A DNA stretch of 64,000 nucleotides from Ophiura sarsii. Taxonomy: Eukaryota; Echinodermata; Ophiuroidea; Amphilepidida; Ophiuridae. The notes under the pieces were generated by a model. That model ran no database searches, was not told the DNA's origin, and saw only the letters and a list, made by a program, of their open reading frames with translations. Each line of letters starts with the position of its first letter. Position 1 is the stretch's first letter. Made by a program: the position numbers and the translations under genes. This document shows, piece by piece, positions 38,553 through 53,678 of the stretch. The stretch lies in NCBI GenBank assembly GCA_035610835.1, contig CM069449.1, forward strand, positions 12,047,855 to 12,111,854. Reading direction: 5' to 3'.

Positions 38553-40790
38553 CATTGAAATAAGTACAAACGTGCCTAGTATTGGTCCAGTAATCCTTGA
38601 GATAGACTTTGAAAGTTGAAATGTTTTTTAAAAATCTGCTTTGCGTATACCGCGTGGAAAGCGTTAAATCGTCCCTCTTCAGAGTTGAAATGTGTTTGGA
38701 TTAAGTCGTCACATTAATTAAATTAAATACAAACACCTCAGAATTTAACAGTCACAATAATTTATTCACTATGTATTTTATGTCGGTAATGCTATACATT
38801 TCAAGTATATGACAAGATACATAATCATAATGACCTTTACATTTACACACATTTAGATATATTCAACAATTCAATCGTACGAACAATTCCTTAACATTCA
38901 CCGTTCCCATTCATATTACACACGATGACGGGCCTAAACCATCCTGATAATCATGCCAAATCTCAGAAGAATAGCTTATATACTTTTGGAGATACACGCC
39001 AAAAACCAAATTTAGATGATTTCCTTAAGCGATTTTATACACAATCATAGAAAAAAGGTGTTCGAACACTGACCATTGTTTGCACCGTTTAATTACCCTA
39101 TAGTACGCATTTTTAGAGTCATGTGAAAATACCAATTTGCATCTGCTAGCCTGAAAGCCCCCCTTCAATATACCCCTCCCCTCCCCCACCAATCAATGTT
39201 GCTAGGCCACGGGCTGATGTTTGGCAAGTTGGGCGACTCAACATTGATCAGGGGGGAAAGGGGGATGACTTTACATTAGGCCTACTAAGTGTTCGAACAC
39301 TTTTTTCTAACATTGTCTGAGCTATTGAAAACACGCGCTGTCATGCCTCACGTTTTACATCATAACTTGAGAACCACTCAATCGATATCAATGTGATTTT
39401 TACACATTGTAGCGTATACAATGCGCAATAAGACCACTTAATATTATTAATAAATATTAAGTACTTTTTACAAAGTGATGATTTTCAACCAATATTTCCT
39501 TCAAATTTCAACATATTTAGAATGGCGCAATTCGTATATGTACAGGTAACGGTTAAATAAATGGAACACACATGTAATATTTTGGTATTAATGACAACCA
39601 ATTTCATCTAAACGTTGATACAAACTCGAATGCGAGTTCATGGGTAATATTTAAGTCATGTACATACTATATATATAGCATATAGGCCCTAACTGCTATC
39701 TACGGTAGATAGCAATAACCACTATAGCACCAAATGCCCACGCCACAATGATAGAATATATTGTTATGAACATTAATTAGCATCACGTCATAGCATAAAA
39801 AGAAAAAAGAAAAAGAAATGAATAACTTAAGAATAAATAAAAATACATGAATGAAAATAAGATCTAGAAGAGAATTAAAAAAAGAAAAGAATAAGTAATA
39901 AAAGTAAGATAGGCCAATGACAGATTCGAACCCACTACCATTAAATATAGGTTTGGTAACAAGCAAGCGATCTATCGACCGAGCTAAACGAGGTGTTGAT
40001 AGTGAAAGGTTTTCAGAAAAGATACTATTGCATTCGATGGAATAATGAAGTGTATCCGTAAAACAGAGCGGAACGGACTACTAAGGTGTTTGTAACATGA
40101 TTGGCACTCACCTCTTCTACATTCCATTGAATTGATACATGACATCAATGACTTGTTTGGATTAGCCTATCAGATACACATCCAATAGGAACACCTTGAG
40201 TCTTAAAAGACTGAACAAAGTTTAGTGAGAGCAACAACATATCTACAAATACAATGCACGGAGAAGCTGAAAGGTGATGGTAAAGGTAAAACGTTGGCGA
40301 TTTCTCATTGGCATAACACACACTGCAACGATTCTCCGTCTTTTAAAAAAAGAAACTATAGTATATAATTTTACTTGTTGGTGAATCGTTCAAAGTGCGT
40401 GTTTGTCTATGAGCATGATGATGGTAAAACGTTAACGGTTGACCATTTACCAAAATCATCAATATATAGAACCCGTTTGATCAATGTAGGCTATAGTTTT
40501 GCGTCATCAGTCTGAGAGAACATTATTTTAATAATGTAAGAGATGATTACTGACCATAATTTGTTGTCGGAAAAATAGTATTGCAGAAAAGATGTAGTGA
40601 CACGCTCAATTATTACGCATATTAATAAAAGTTCGATTAGGCCTAACTCATGATAAAACCATATAATAATTATAGTAAAACATCAATTGAATGTTTAGAA
40701 ATCCATCAATTTGTTATAGTTAGCACTTGACATGAACAATGTTCTTGACCTTTATAAAATAGTTAGATCATGCCCTACTTTACTGAAATG
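38553..40790. repeat. Macrosatellite unit 17 (2238 bp, MITE present)
   Basis: MITE 39042-39315 with C5 instead of C6 at 39183-39187; tRNA-like 39912-39993 (minus). First unit of the T-state zone (39401) and of the first trimer. Confidence 0.95.
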
Positions 40791-43028
40791 CATTGAAATA
40801 AGTACAAACGTGCCTAGTATTGGTCCAGTAATCCTTGAGATAGACTTTGAAAGTTGAAATGTTTTTTAAAAATCTGCTTTGCGTATACCGCGTGGAAAGC
40901 GTTAAATCGTCCCTCTTCAGAGTTGAAATGTGTTTGGATTAAGTCGTCACATTAATTAAATTAAATACAAACACCTCAGAATTTAACAGTCACAATAATT
41001 TATTCACTATGTATTTTATGTCGGTAATGCTATACATTTCAAGTATATGACAAGATACATAATCATAATGACCTTTACATTTACACACATTTAGATATAT
41101 TCAACAATTCAATCGTACGAACAATTCCTTAACATTCACCGTTCCCATTCATATTACACACGATGACGGGCCTAAACCATCCTGATAATCATGCCAAATC
41201 TCAGAAGAATAGCTTATATACTTTTGGAGATACACGCCAAAAACCAAATTTAGATGATTTCCTTAAGCGATTTTATACACAATCATAGAAAAAAGGTGTT
41301 CGAACACTGACCATTGTTTGCACCGTTTAATTACCCTATAGTACGCATTTTTAGAGTCATGTGAAAATACCAATTTGCATCTGCTAGCCTGAAAGCCCCC
41401 CTTCAATATACCCCTCCCCTCCCCCACCAATCAATGTTGCTAGGCCACGGGCTGATGTTTGGCAAGTTGGGCGACTCAACATTGATCAGGGGGGAAAGGG
41501 GGATGACTTTACATTAGGCCTACTAAGTGTTCGAACACTTTTTTCTAACATTGTCTGAGCTATTGAAAACACGCGCTGTCATGCCTCACGTTTTACATCA
41601 TAACTTGAGAACCACTCAATCGATATCAATGTGATTTTTACACATTGTAGCGTATACAATGCGCAATAAGACCACTTAATATTATTAATAAATATTAAGT
41701 ACTTTTTACAAAGTGATGATTTTCAACCAATATTTCCTTCAAATTTCAACATATTTAGAATGGCGCAATTCGTATATGTACAGGTAACGGTTAAATAAAT
41801 GGAACACACATGTAATATTTTGGTATTAATGACAACCAATTTCATCTAAACGTTGATACAAACTCGAATGCGAGTTCATGGGTAATATTTAAGTCATGTA
41901 CATACTATATATATAGCATATAGGCCCTAACTGCTATCTACGGTAGATAGCAATAACCACTATAGCACCAAATGCCCACGCCACAATGATAGAATATATT
42001 GTTATGAACATTAATTAGCATCACGTCATAGCATAAAAAGAAAAAAGAAAAAGAAATGAATAACTTAAGAATAAATAAAAATACATGAATGAAAATAAGA
42101 TCTAGAAGAGAATTAAAAAAAGAAAAGAATAAGTAATAAAAGTAAGATAGGCCAATGACAGATTCGAACCCACTACCATTAAATATAGGTTTGGTAACAA
42201 GCAAGCGATCTATCGACCGAGCTAAACGAGGTGTTGATAGTGAAAGGTTTTCAGAAAAGATACTATTGCATTCGATGGAATAATGAAGTGTATCCGTAAA
42301 ACAGAGCGGAACGGACTACTAAGGTGTTTGTAACATGATTGGCACTCACCTCTTCTACATTCCATTGAATTGATACATGACATCAATGACTTGTTTGGAT
42401 TAGCCTATCAGATACACATCCAATAGGAACACCTTGAGTCTTAAAAGACTGAACAAAGTTTAGTGAGAGCAACAACATATCTACAAATACAATGCACGGA
42501 GAAGCTGAAAGGTGATGGTAAAGGTAAAACGTTGGCGATTTCTCATTGGCATAACACACACTGCAACGATTCTCCGTCTTTTAAAAAAAGAAACTATAGT
42601 ATATAATTTTACTTGTTGGTGAATCGTTCAAAGTGCGTGTTTGTCTATGAGCATGATGATGGTAAAACGTTAACGGTTGACCATTTACCAAAATCATCAA
42701 TATATAGAACCCGTTTGATCAATGTAGGCTATAGTTTTGCGTCATCAGTCTGAGAGAACATTATTTTAATAATGTAAGAGATGATTACTGACCATAATTT
42801 GTTGTCGGAAAAATAGTATTGCAGAAAAGATGTAGTGACACGCTCAATTATTACGCATATTAATAAAAGTTCGATTAGGCCTAACTCATGATAAAACCAT
42901 ATAATAATTATAGTAAAACATCAATTGAATGTTTAGAAATCCATCAATTTGTTATAGTTAGCACTTGACATGAACAATGTTCTTGACCTTTATAAAATAG
43001 TTAGATCATGCCCTACTTTACTGAAATG
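40791..43028. repeat. Macrosatellite unit 18 (2238 bp, MITE present)
   Basis: MITE 41280-41553 with C5 at 41421-41425; tRNA-like 42150-42231 (minus). Second unit of trimer 1. Confidence 0.95.
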
Positions 43029-44995
43029 CATTGAAATAAGTACAAACGTGCCTAGTATTGGTCCAGTAATCCTTGAGATAGACTTTGAAAGTTGAAATGT
43101 TTTTTAAAAATCTGCTTTGCGTATACCGCGTGGAAAGCGTTAAATCGTCCCTCTTCAGAGTTGAAATGTGTTTGGATTAAGTCGTCACATTAATTAAATT
43201 AAATACAAACACCTCAGAATTTAACAGTCACAATAATTTATTCACTATGTATTTTATGTCGGTAATGCTATACATTTCAAGTATATGACAAGATACATAA
43301 TCATAATGACCTTTACATTTACACACATTTAGATATATTCAACAATTCAATCGTACGAACAATTCCTTAACATTCACCGTTCCCATTCATATTACACACG
43401 ATGACGGGCCTAAACCATCCTGATAATCATGCCAAATCTCAGAAGAATAGCTTATATACTTTTGGAGATACACGCCAAAAACCAAATTTAGATGATTTCC
43501 TTAAGCGATTTTATACACTGTCTGAGCTATTGAAAACACGCGCTGTCATGCCTCACGTTTTACATCATAACTTGAGAACCACTCAATCGATATCAATGTG
43601 ATTTTTACACATTGTAGCGTATACAATGCGCAATAAGACCACTTAATATTATTAATAAATATTAAGTACTTTTTACAAAGTGATGATTTTCAACCAATAT
43701 TTCCTTCAAATTTCAACATATTTAGAATGGCGCAATTCGTATATGTACAGGTAACGGTTAAATAAATGGAACACACATGTAATATTTTGGTATTAATGAC
43801 AACCAATTTCATCTAAACGTTGATACAAACTCGAATGCGAGTTCATGGGTAATATTTAAGTCATGTACATACTATATATATAGCATATAGGCCCTAACTG
43901 CTATCTACGGTAGATAGCAATAACCACTATAGCACCAAATGCCCACGCCACAATGATAGAATATATTGTTATGAACATTAATTAGCATCACGTCATAGCA
44001 TAAAAAGAAAAAAGAAAAAGAAATGAATAACTTAAGAATAAATAAAAATACATGAATGAAAATAAGATCTAGAAGAGAATTAAAAAAAGAAAAGAATAAG
44101 TAATAAAAGTAAGATAGGCCAATGACAGATTCGAACCCACTACCATTAAATATAGGTTTGGTAACAAGCAAGCGATCTATCGACCGAGCTAAACGAGGTG
44201 TTGATAGTGAAAGGTTTTCAGAAAAGATACTATTGCATTCGATGGAATAATGAAGTGTATCCGTAAAACAGAGCGGAACGGACTACTAAGGTGTTTGTAA
44301 CATGATTGGCACTCACCTCTTCTACATTCCATTGAATTGATACATGACATCAATGACTTGTTTGGATTAGCCTATCAGATACACATCCAATAGGAACACC
44401 TTGAGTCTTAAAAGACTGAACAAAGTTTAGTGAGAGCAACAACATATCTACAAATACAATGCACGGAGAAGCTGAAAGGTGATGGTAAAGGTAAAACGTT
44501 GGCGATTTCTCATTGGCATAACACACACTGCAACGATTCTCCGTCTTTTAAAAAAAGAAACTATAGTATATAATTTTACTTGTTGGTGAATCGTTCAAAG
44601 TGCGTGTTTGTCTATGAGCATGATGATGGTAAAACGTTAACGGTTGACCATTTACCAAAATCATCAATATATAGAACCCGTTTGATCAATGTAGGCTATA
44701 GTTTTGCGTCATCAGTCTGAGAGAACATTATTTTAATAATGTAAGAGATGATTACTGACCATAATTTGTTGTCGGAAAAATAGTATTGCAGAAAAGATGT
44801 AGTGACACGCTCAATTATTACGCATATTAATAAAAGTTCGATTAGGCCTAACTCATGATAAAACCATATAATAATTATAGTAAAACATCAATTGAATGTT
44901 TAGAAATCCATCAATTTGTTATAGTTAGCACTTGACATGAACAATGTTCTTGACCTTTATAAAATAGTTAGATCATGCCCTACTTTACTGAAATG
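43029..44995. repeat. Macrosatellite unit 19 (1967 bp, MITE absent)
   Basis: Block missing between 43518 and 43519; tRNA-like 44117-44198 (minus). Third unit of trimer 1. The join opens a 66-codon plus-strand frame at 43401-43601. Confidence 0.95.
43511..43526. other. MITE-empty site, junction class 1967
   Basis: The junction reads TATACAC then TGTCTG, one A shorter than the other class. Relative to unit 1, bases 3490-3761 (272 bp) are absent. The same join occurs at 49962/49963 in unit 22. Confidence 0.9.
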
Positions 44996-47234
44996 CATTG
45001 AAATAAGTACAAACGTGCCTAGTATTGGTCCAGTAATCCTTGAGATAGACTTTGAAAGTTGAAATGTTTTTTAAAAATCTGCTTTGCGTATACCGCGTGG
45101 AAAGCGTTAAATCGTCCCTCTTCAGAGTTGAAATGTGTTTGGATTAAGTCGTCACATTAATTAAATTAAATACAAACACCTCAGAATTTAACAGTCACAA
45201 TAATTTATTCACTATGTATTTTATGTCGGTAATGCTATACATTTCAAGTATATGACAAGATACATAATCATAATGACCTTTACATTTACACACATTTAGA
45301 TATATTCAACAATTCAATCGTACGAACAATTCCTTAACATTCACCGTTCCCATTCATATTACACACGATGACGGGCCTAAACCATCCTGATAATCATGCC
45401 AAATCTCAGAAGAATAGCTTATATACTTTTGGAGATACACGCCAAAAACCAAATTTAGATGATTTCCTTAAGCGATTTTATACACAATCATAGAAAAAAG
45501 GTGTTCGAACACTGACCATTGTTTGCACCGTTTAATTACCCTATAGTACGCATTTTTAGAGTCATGTGAAAATACCAATTTGCATCTGCTAGCCTGAAAG
45601 CCCCCCTTCAATATACCCCTCCCCTCCCCCCACCAATCAATGTTGCTAGGCCACGGGCTGATGTTTGGCAAGTTGGGCGACTCAACATTGATCAGGGGGG
45701 AAAGGGGGATGACTTTACATTAGGCCTACTAAGTGTTCGAACACTTTTTTCTAACATTGTCTGAGCTATTGAAAACACGCGCTGTCATGCCTCACGTTTT
45801 ACATCATAACTTGAGAACCACTCAATCGATATCAATGTGATTTTTACACATTGTAGCGTATACAATGCGCAATAAGACCACTTAATATTATTAATAAATA
45901 TTAAGTACTTTTTACAAAGTGATGATTTTCAACCAATATTTCCTTCAAATTTCAACATATTTAGAATGGCGCAATTCGTATATGTACAGGTAACGGTTAA
46001 ATAAATGGAACACACATGTAATATTTTGGTATTAATGACAACCAATTTCATCTAAACGTTGATACAAACTCGAATGCGAGTTCATGGGTAATATTTAAGT
46101 CATGTACATACTATATATATAGCATATAGGCCCTAACTGCTATCTACGGTAGATAGCAATAACCACTATAGCACCAAATGCCCACGCCACAATGATAGAA
46201 TATATTGTTATGAACATTAATTAGCATCACGTCATAGCATAAAAAGAAAAAAGAAAAAGAAATGAATAACTTAAGAATAAATAAAAATACATGAATGAAA
46301 ATAAGATCTAGAAGAGAATTAAAAAAAGAAAAGAATAAGTAATAAAAGTAAGATAGGCCAATGACAGATTCGAACCCACTACCATTAAATATAGGTTTGG
46401 TAACAAGCAAGCGATCTATCGACCGAGCTAAACGAGGTGTTGATAGTGAAAGGTTTTCAGAAAAGATACTATTGCATTCGATGGAATAATGAAGTGTATC
46501 CGTAAAACAGAGCGGAACGGACTACTAAGGTGTTTGTAACATGATTGGCACTCACCTCTTCTACATTCCATTGAATTGATACATGACATCAATGACTTGT
46601 TTGGATTAGCCTATCAGATACACATCCAATAGGAACACCTTGAGTCTTAAAAGACTGAACAAAGTTTAGTGAGAGCAACAACATATCTACAAATACAATG
46701 CACGGAGAAGCTGAAAGGTGATGGTAAAGGTAAAACGTTGGCGATTTCTCATTGGCATAACACACACTGCAACGATTCTCCGTCTTTTAAAAAAAGAAAC
46801 TATAGTATATAATTTTACTTGTTGGTGAATCGTTCAAAGTGCGTGTTTGTCTATGAGCATGATGATGGTAAAACGTTAACGGTTGACCATTTACCAAAAT
46901 CATCAATATATAGAACCCGTTTGATCAATGTAGGCTATAGTTTTGCGTCATCAGTCTGAGAGAACATTATTTTAATAATGTAAGAGATGATTACTGACCA
47001 TAATTTGTTGTCGGAAAAATAGTATTGCAGAAAAGATGTAGTGACACGCTCAATTATTACGCATATTAATAAAAGTTCGATTAGGCCTAACTCATGATAA
47101 AACCATATAATAATTATAGTAAAACATCAATTGAATGTTTAGAAATCCATCAATTTGTTATAGTTAGCACTTGACATGAACAATGTTCTTGACCTTTATA
47201 AAATAGTTAGATCATGCCCTACTTTACTGAAATG
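44996..47234. repeat. Macrosatellite unit 20 (2239 bp, MITE present)
   Basis: MITE 45485-45759 with C6 retained; tRNA-like 46356-46437 (minus). First unit of trimer 2. Confidence 0.95.
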
Positions 47235-49472
47235 CATTGAAATAAGTACAAACGTGCCTAGTATTGGTCCAGTAATCCTTGAGATAGACTTTGAAAGTTG
47301 AAATGTTTTTTAAAAATCTGCTTTGCGTATACCGCGTGGAAAGCGTTAAATCGTCCCTCTTCAGAGTTGAAATGTGTTTGGATTAAGTCGTCACATTAAT
47401 TAAATTAAATACAAACACCTCAGAATTTAACAGTCACAATAATTTATTCACTATGTATTTTATGTCGGTAATGCTATACATTTCAAGTATATGACAAGAT
47501 ACATAATCATAATGACCTTTACATTTACACACATTTAGATATATTCAACAATTCAATCGTACGAACAATTCCTTAACATTCACCGTTCCCATTCATATTA
47601 CACACGATGACGGGCCTAAACCATCCTGATAATCATGCCAAATCTCAGAAGAATAGCTTATATACTTTTGGAGATACACGCCAAAAACCAAATTTAGATG
47701 ATTTCCTTAAGCGATTTTATACACAATCATAGAAAAAAGGTGTTCGAACACTGACCATTGTTTGCACCGTTTAATTACCCTATAGTACGCATTTTTAGAG
47801 TCATGTGAAAATACCAATTTGCATCTGCTAGCCTGAAAGCCCCCCTTCAATATACCCCTCCCCTCCCCCACCAATCAATGTTGCTAGGCCACGGGCTGAT
47901 GTTTGGCAAGTTGGGCGACTCAACATTGATCAGGGGGGAAAGGGGGATGACTTTACATTAGGCCTACTAAGTGTTCGAACACTTTTTTCTAACATTGTCT
48001 GAGCTATTGAAAACACGCGCTGTCATGCCTCACGTTTTACATCATAACTTGAGAACCACTCAATCGATATCAATGTGATTTTTACACATTGTAGCGTATA
48101 CAATGCGCAATAAGACCACTTAATATTATTAATAAATATTAAGTACTTTTTACAAAGTGATGATTTTCAACCAATATTTCCTTCAAATTTCAACATATTT
48201 AGAATGGCGCAATTCGTATATGTACAGGTAACGGTTAAATAAATGGAACACACATGTAATATTTTGGTATTAATGACAACCAATTTCATCTAAACGTTGA
48301 TACAAACTCGAATGCGAGTTCATGGGTAATATTTAAGTCATGTACATACTATATATATAGCATATAGGCCCTAACTGCTATCTACGGTAGATAGCAATAA
48401 CCACTATAGCACCAAATGCCCACGCCACAATGATAGAATATATTGTTATGAACATTAATTAGCATCACGTCATAGCATAAAAAGAAAAAAGAAAAAGAAA
48501 TGAATAACTTAAGAATAAATAAAAATACATGAATGAAAATAAGATCTAGAAGAGAATTAAAAAAAGAAAAGAATAAGTAATAAAAGTAAGATAGGCCAAT
48601 GACAGATTCGAACCCACTACCATTAAATATAGGTTTGGTAACAAGCAAGCGATCTATCGACCGAGCTAAACGAGGTGTTGATAGTGAAAGGTTTTCAGAA
48701 AAGATACTATTGCATTCGATGGAATAATGAAGTGTATCCGTAAAACAGAGCGGAACGGACTACTAAGGTGTTTGTAACATGATTGGCACTCACCTCTTCT
48801 ACATTCCATTGAATTGATACATGACATCAATGACTTGTTTGGATTAGCCTATCAGATACACATCCAATAGGAACACCTTGAGTCTTAAAAGACTGAACAA
48901 AGTTTAGTGAGAGCAACAACATATCTACAAATACAATGCACGGAGAAGCTGAAAGGTGATGGTAAAGGTAAAACGTTGGCGATTTCTCATTGGCATAACA
49001 CACACTGCAACGATTCTCCGTCTTTTAAAAAAAGAAACTATAGTATATAATTTTACTTGTTGGTGAATCGTTCAAAGTGCGTGTTTGTCTATGAGCATGA
49101 TGATGGTAAAACGTTAACGGTTGACCATTTACCAAAATCATCAATATATAGAACCCGTTTGATCAATGTAGGCTATAGTTTTGCGTCATCAGTCTGAGAG
49201 AACATTATTTTAATAATGTAAGAGATGATTACTGACCATAATTTGTTGTCGGAAAAATAGTATTGCAGAAAAGATGTAGTGACACGCTCAATTATTACGC
49301 ATATTAATAAAAGTTCGATTAGGCCTAACTCATGATAAAACCATATAATAATTATAGTAAAACATCAATTGAATGTTTAGAAATCCATCAATTTGTTATA
49401 GTTAGCACTTGACATGAACAATGTTCTTGACCTTTATAAAATAGTTAGATCATGCCCTACTTTACTGAAATG
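47235..49472. repeat. Macrosatellite unit 21 (2238 bp, MITE present)
   Basis: MITE 47724-47997 with C5 at 47865-47869; tRNA-like 48594-48675 (minus). Second unit of trimer 2. Confidence 0.95.
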
Positions 49473-51439
49473 CATTGAAATAAGTACAAACGTGCCTAGT
49501 ATTGGTCCAGTAATCCTTGAGATAGACTTTGAAAGTTGAAATGTTTTTTAAAAATCTGCTTTGCGTATACCGCGTGGAAAGCGTTAAATCGTCCCTCTTC
49601 AGAGTTGAAATGTGTTTGGATTAAGTCGTCACATTAATTAAATTAAATACAAACACCTCAGAATTTAACAGTCACAATAATTTATTCACTATGTATTTTA
49701 TGTCGGTAATGCTATACATTTCAAGTATATGACAAGATACATAATCATAATGACCTTTACATTTACACACATTTAGATATATTCAACAATTCAATCGTAC
49801 GAACAATTCCTTAACATTCACCGTTCCCATTCATATTACACACGATGACGGGCCTAAACCATCCTGATAATCATGCCAAATCTCAGAAGAATAGCTTATA
49901 TACTTTTGGAGATACACGCCAAAAACCAAATTTAGATGATTTCCTTAAGCGATTTTATACACTGTCTGAGCTATTGAAAACACGCGCTGTCATGCCTCAC
50001 GTTTTACATCATAACTTGAGAACCACTCAATCGATATCAATGTGATTTTTACACATTGTAGCGTATACAATGCGCAATAAGACCACTTAATATTATTAAT
50101 AAATATTAAGTACTTTTTACAAAGTGATGATTTTCAACCAATATTTCCTTCAAATTTCAACATATTTAGAATGGCGCAATTCGTATATGTACAGGTAACG
50201 GTTAAATAAATGGAACACACATGTAATATTTTGGTATTAATGACAACCAATTTCATCTAAACGTTGATACAAACTCGAATGCGAGTTCATGGGTAATATT
50301 TAAGTCATGTACATACTATATATATAGCATATAGGCCCTAACTGCTATCTACGGTAGATAGCAATAACCACTATAGCACCAAATGCCCACGCCACAATGA
50401 TAGAATATATTGTTATGAACATTAATTAGCATCACGTCATAGCATAAAAAGAAAAAAGAAAAAGAAATGAATAACTTAAGAATAAATAAAAATACATGAA
50501 TGAAAATAAGATCTAGAAGAGAATTAAAAAAAGAAAAGAATAAGTAATAAAAGTAAGATAGGCCAATGACAGATTCGAACCCACTACCATTAAATATAGG
50601 TTTGGTAACAAGCAAGCGATCTATCGACCGAGCTAAACGAGGTGTTGATAGTGAAAGGTTTTCAGAAAAGATACTATTGCATTCGATGGAATAATGAAGT
50701 GTATCCGTAAAACAGAGCGGAACGGACTACTAAGGTGTTTGTAACATGATTGGCACTCACCTCTTCTACATTCCATTGAATTGATACATGACATCAATGA
50801 CTTGTTTGGATTAGCCTATCAGATACACATCCAATAGGAACACCTTGAGTCTTAAAAGACTGAACAAAGTTTAGTGAGAGCAACAACATATCTACAAATA
50901 CAATGCACGGAGAAGCTGAAAGGTGATGGTAAAGGTAAAACGTTGGCGATTTCTCATTGGCATAACACACACTGCAACGATTCTCCGTCTTTTAAAAAAA
51001 GAAACTATAGTATATAATTTTACTTGTTGGTGAATCGTTCAAAGTGCGTGTTTGTCTATGAGCATGATGATGGTAAAACGTTAACGGTTGACCATTTACC
51101 AAAATCATCAATATATAGAACCCGTTTGATCAATGTAGGCTATAGTTTTGCGTCATCAGTCTGAGAGAACATTATTTTAATAATGTAAGAGATGATTACT
51201 GACCATAATTTGTTGTCGGAAAAATAGTATTGCAGAAAAGATGTAGTGACACGCTCAATTATTACGCATATTAATAAAAGTTCGATTAGGCCTAACTCAT
51301 GATAAAACCATATAATAATTATAGTAAAACATCAATTGAATGTTTAGAAATCCATCAATTTGTTATAGTTAGCACTTGACATGAACAATGTTCTTGACCT
51401 TTATAAAATAGTTAGATCATGCCCTACTTTACTGAAATG
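49473..51439. repeat. Macrosatellite unit 22 (1967 bp, MITE absent)
   Basis: Block missing between 49962 and 49963; tRNA-like 50561-50642 (minus). Third unit of trimer 2. Same 66-codon frame as unit 19, at 49845-50045. Confidence 0.95.
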
Positions 51440-53678
51440 CATTGAAATAAGTACAAACGTGCCTAGTATTGGTCCAGTAATCCTTGAGATAGACTTTGAA
51501 AGTTGAAATGTTTTTTAAAAATCTGCTTTGCGTATACCGCGTGGAAAGCGTTAAATCGTCCCTCTTCAGAGTTGAAATGTGTTTGGATTAAGTCGTCACA
51601 TTAATTAAATTAAATACAAACACCTCAGAATTTAACAGTCACAATAATTTATTCACTATGTATTTTATGTCGGTAATGCTATACATTTCAAGTATATGAC
51701 AAGATACATAATCATAATGACCTTTACATTTACACACATTTAGATATATTCAACAATTCAATCGTACGAACAATTCCTTAACATTCACCGTTCCCATTCA
51801 TATTACACACGATGACGGGCCTAAACCATCCTGATAATCATGCCAAATCTCAGAAGAATAGCTTATATACTTTTGGAGATACACGCCAAAAACCAAATTT
51901 AGATGATTTCCTTAAGCGATTTTATACACAATCATAGAAAAAAGGTGTTCGAACACTGACCATTGTTTGCACCGTTTAATTACCCTATAGTACGCATTTT
52001 TAGAGTCATGTGAAAATACCAATTTGCATCTGCTAGCCTGAAAGCCCCCCTTCAATATACCCCTCCCCTCCCCCCACCAATCAATGTTGCTAGGCCACGG
52101 GCTGATGTTTGGCAAGTTGGGCGACTCAACATTGATCAGGGGGGAAAGGGGGATGACTTTACATTAGGCCTACTAAGTGTTCGAACACTTTTTTCTAACA
52201 TTGTCTGAGCTATTGAAAACACGCGCTGTCATGCCTCACGTTTTACATCATAACTTGAGAACCACTCAATCGATATCAATGTGATTTTTACACATTGTAG
52301 CGTATACAATGCGCAATAAGACCACTTAATATTATTAATAAATATTAAGTACTTTTTACAAAGTGATGATTTTCAACCAATATTTCCTTCAAATTTCAAC
52401 ATATTTAGAATGGCGCAATTCGTATATGTACAGGTAACGGTTAAATAAATGGAACACACATGTAATATTTTGGTATTAATGACAACCAATTTCATCTAAA
52501 CGTTGATACAAACTCGAATGCGAGTTCATGGGTAATATTTAAGTCATGTACATACTATATATATAGCATATAGGCCCTAACTGCTATCTACGGTAGATAG
52601 CAATAACCACTATAGCACCAAATGCCCACGCCACAATGATAGAATATATTGTTATGAACATTAATTAGCATCACGTCATAGCATAAAAAGAAAAAAGAAA
52701 AAGAAATGAATAACTTAAGAATAAATAAAAATACATGAATGAAAATAAGATCTAGAAGAGAATTAAAAAAAGAAAAGAATAAGTAATAAAAGTAAGATAG
52801 GCCAATGACAGATTCGAACCCACTACCATTAAATATAGGTTTGGTAACAAGCAAGCGATCTATCGACCGAGCTAAACGAGGTGTTGATAGTGAAAGGTTT
52901 TCAGAAAAGATACTATTGCATTCGATGGAATAATGAAGTGTATCCGTAAAACAGAGCGGAACGGACTACTAAGGTGTTTGTAACATGATTGGCACTCACC
53001 TCTTCTACATTCCATTGAATTGATACATGACATCAATGACTTGTTTGGATTAGCCTATCAGATACACATCCAATAGGAACACCTTGAGTCTTAAAAGACT
53101 GAACAAAGTTTAGTGAGAGCAACAACATATCTACAAATACAATGCACGGAGAAGCTGAAAGGTGATGGTAAAGGTAAAACGTTGGCGATTTCTCATTGGC
53201 ATAACACACACTGCAACGATTCTCCGTCTTTTAAAAAAAGAAACTATAGTATATAATTTTACTTGTTGGTGAATCGTTCAAAGTGCGTGTTTGTCTATGA
53301 GCATGATGATGGTAAAACGTTAACGGTTGACCATTTACCAAAATCATCAATATATAGAACCCGTTTGATCAATGTAGGCTATAGTTTTGCGTCATCAGTC
53401 TGAGAGAACATTATTTTAATAATGTAAGAGATGATTACTGACCATAATTTGTTGTCGGAAAAATAGTATTGCAGAAAAGATGTAGTGACACGCTCAATTA
53501 TTACGCATATTAATAAAAGTTCGATTAGGCCTAACTCATGATAAAACCATATAATAATTATAGTAAAACATCAATTGAATGTTTAGAAATCCATCAATTT
53601 GTTATAGTTAGCACTTGACATGAACAATGTTCTTGACCTTTATAAAATAGTTAGATCATGCCCTACTTTACTGAAATG
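51440..53678. repeat. Macrosatellite unit 23 (2239 bp, MITE present)
   Basis: MITE 51929-52203; tRNA-like 52800-52881 (minus). First unit of trimer 3. Confidence 0.95.
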
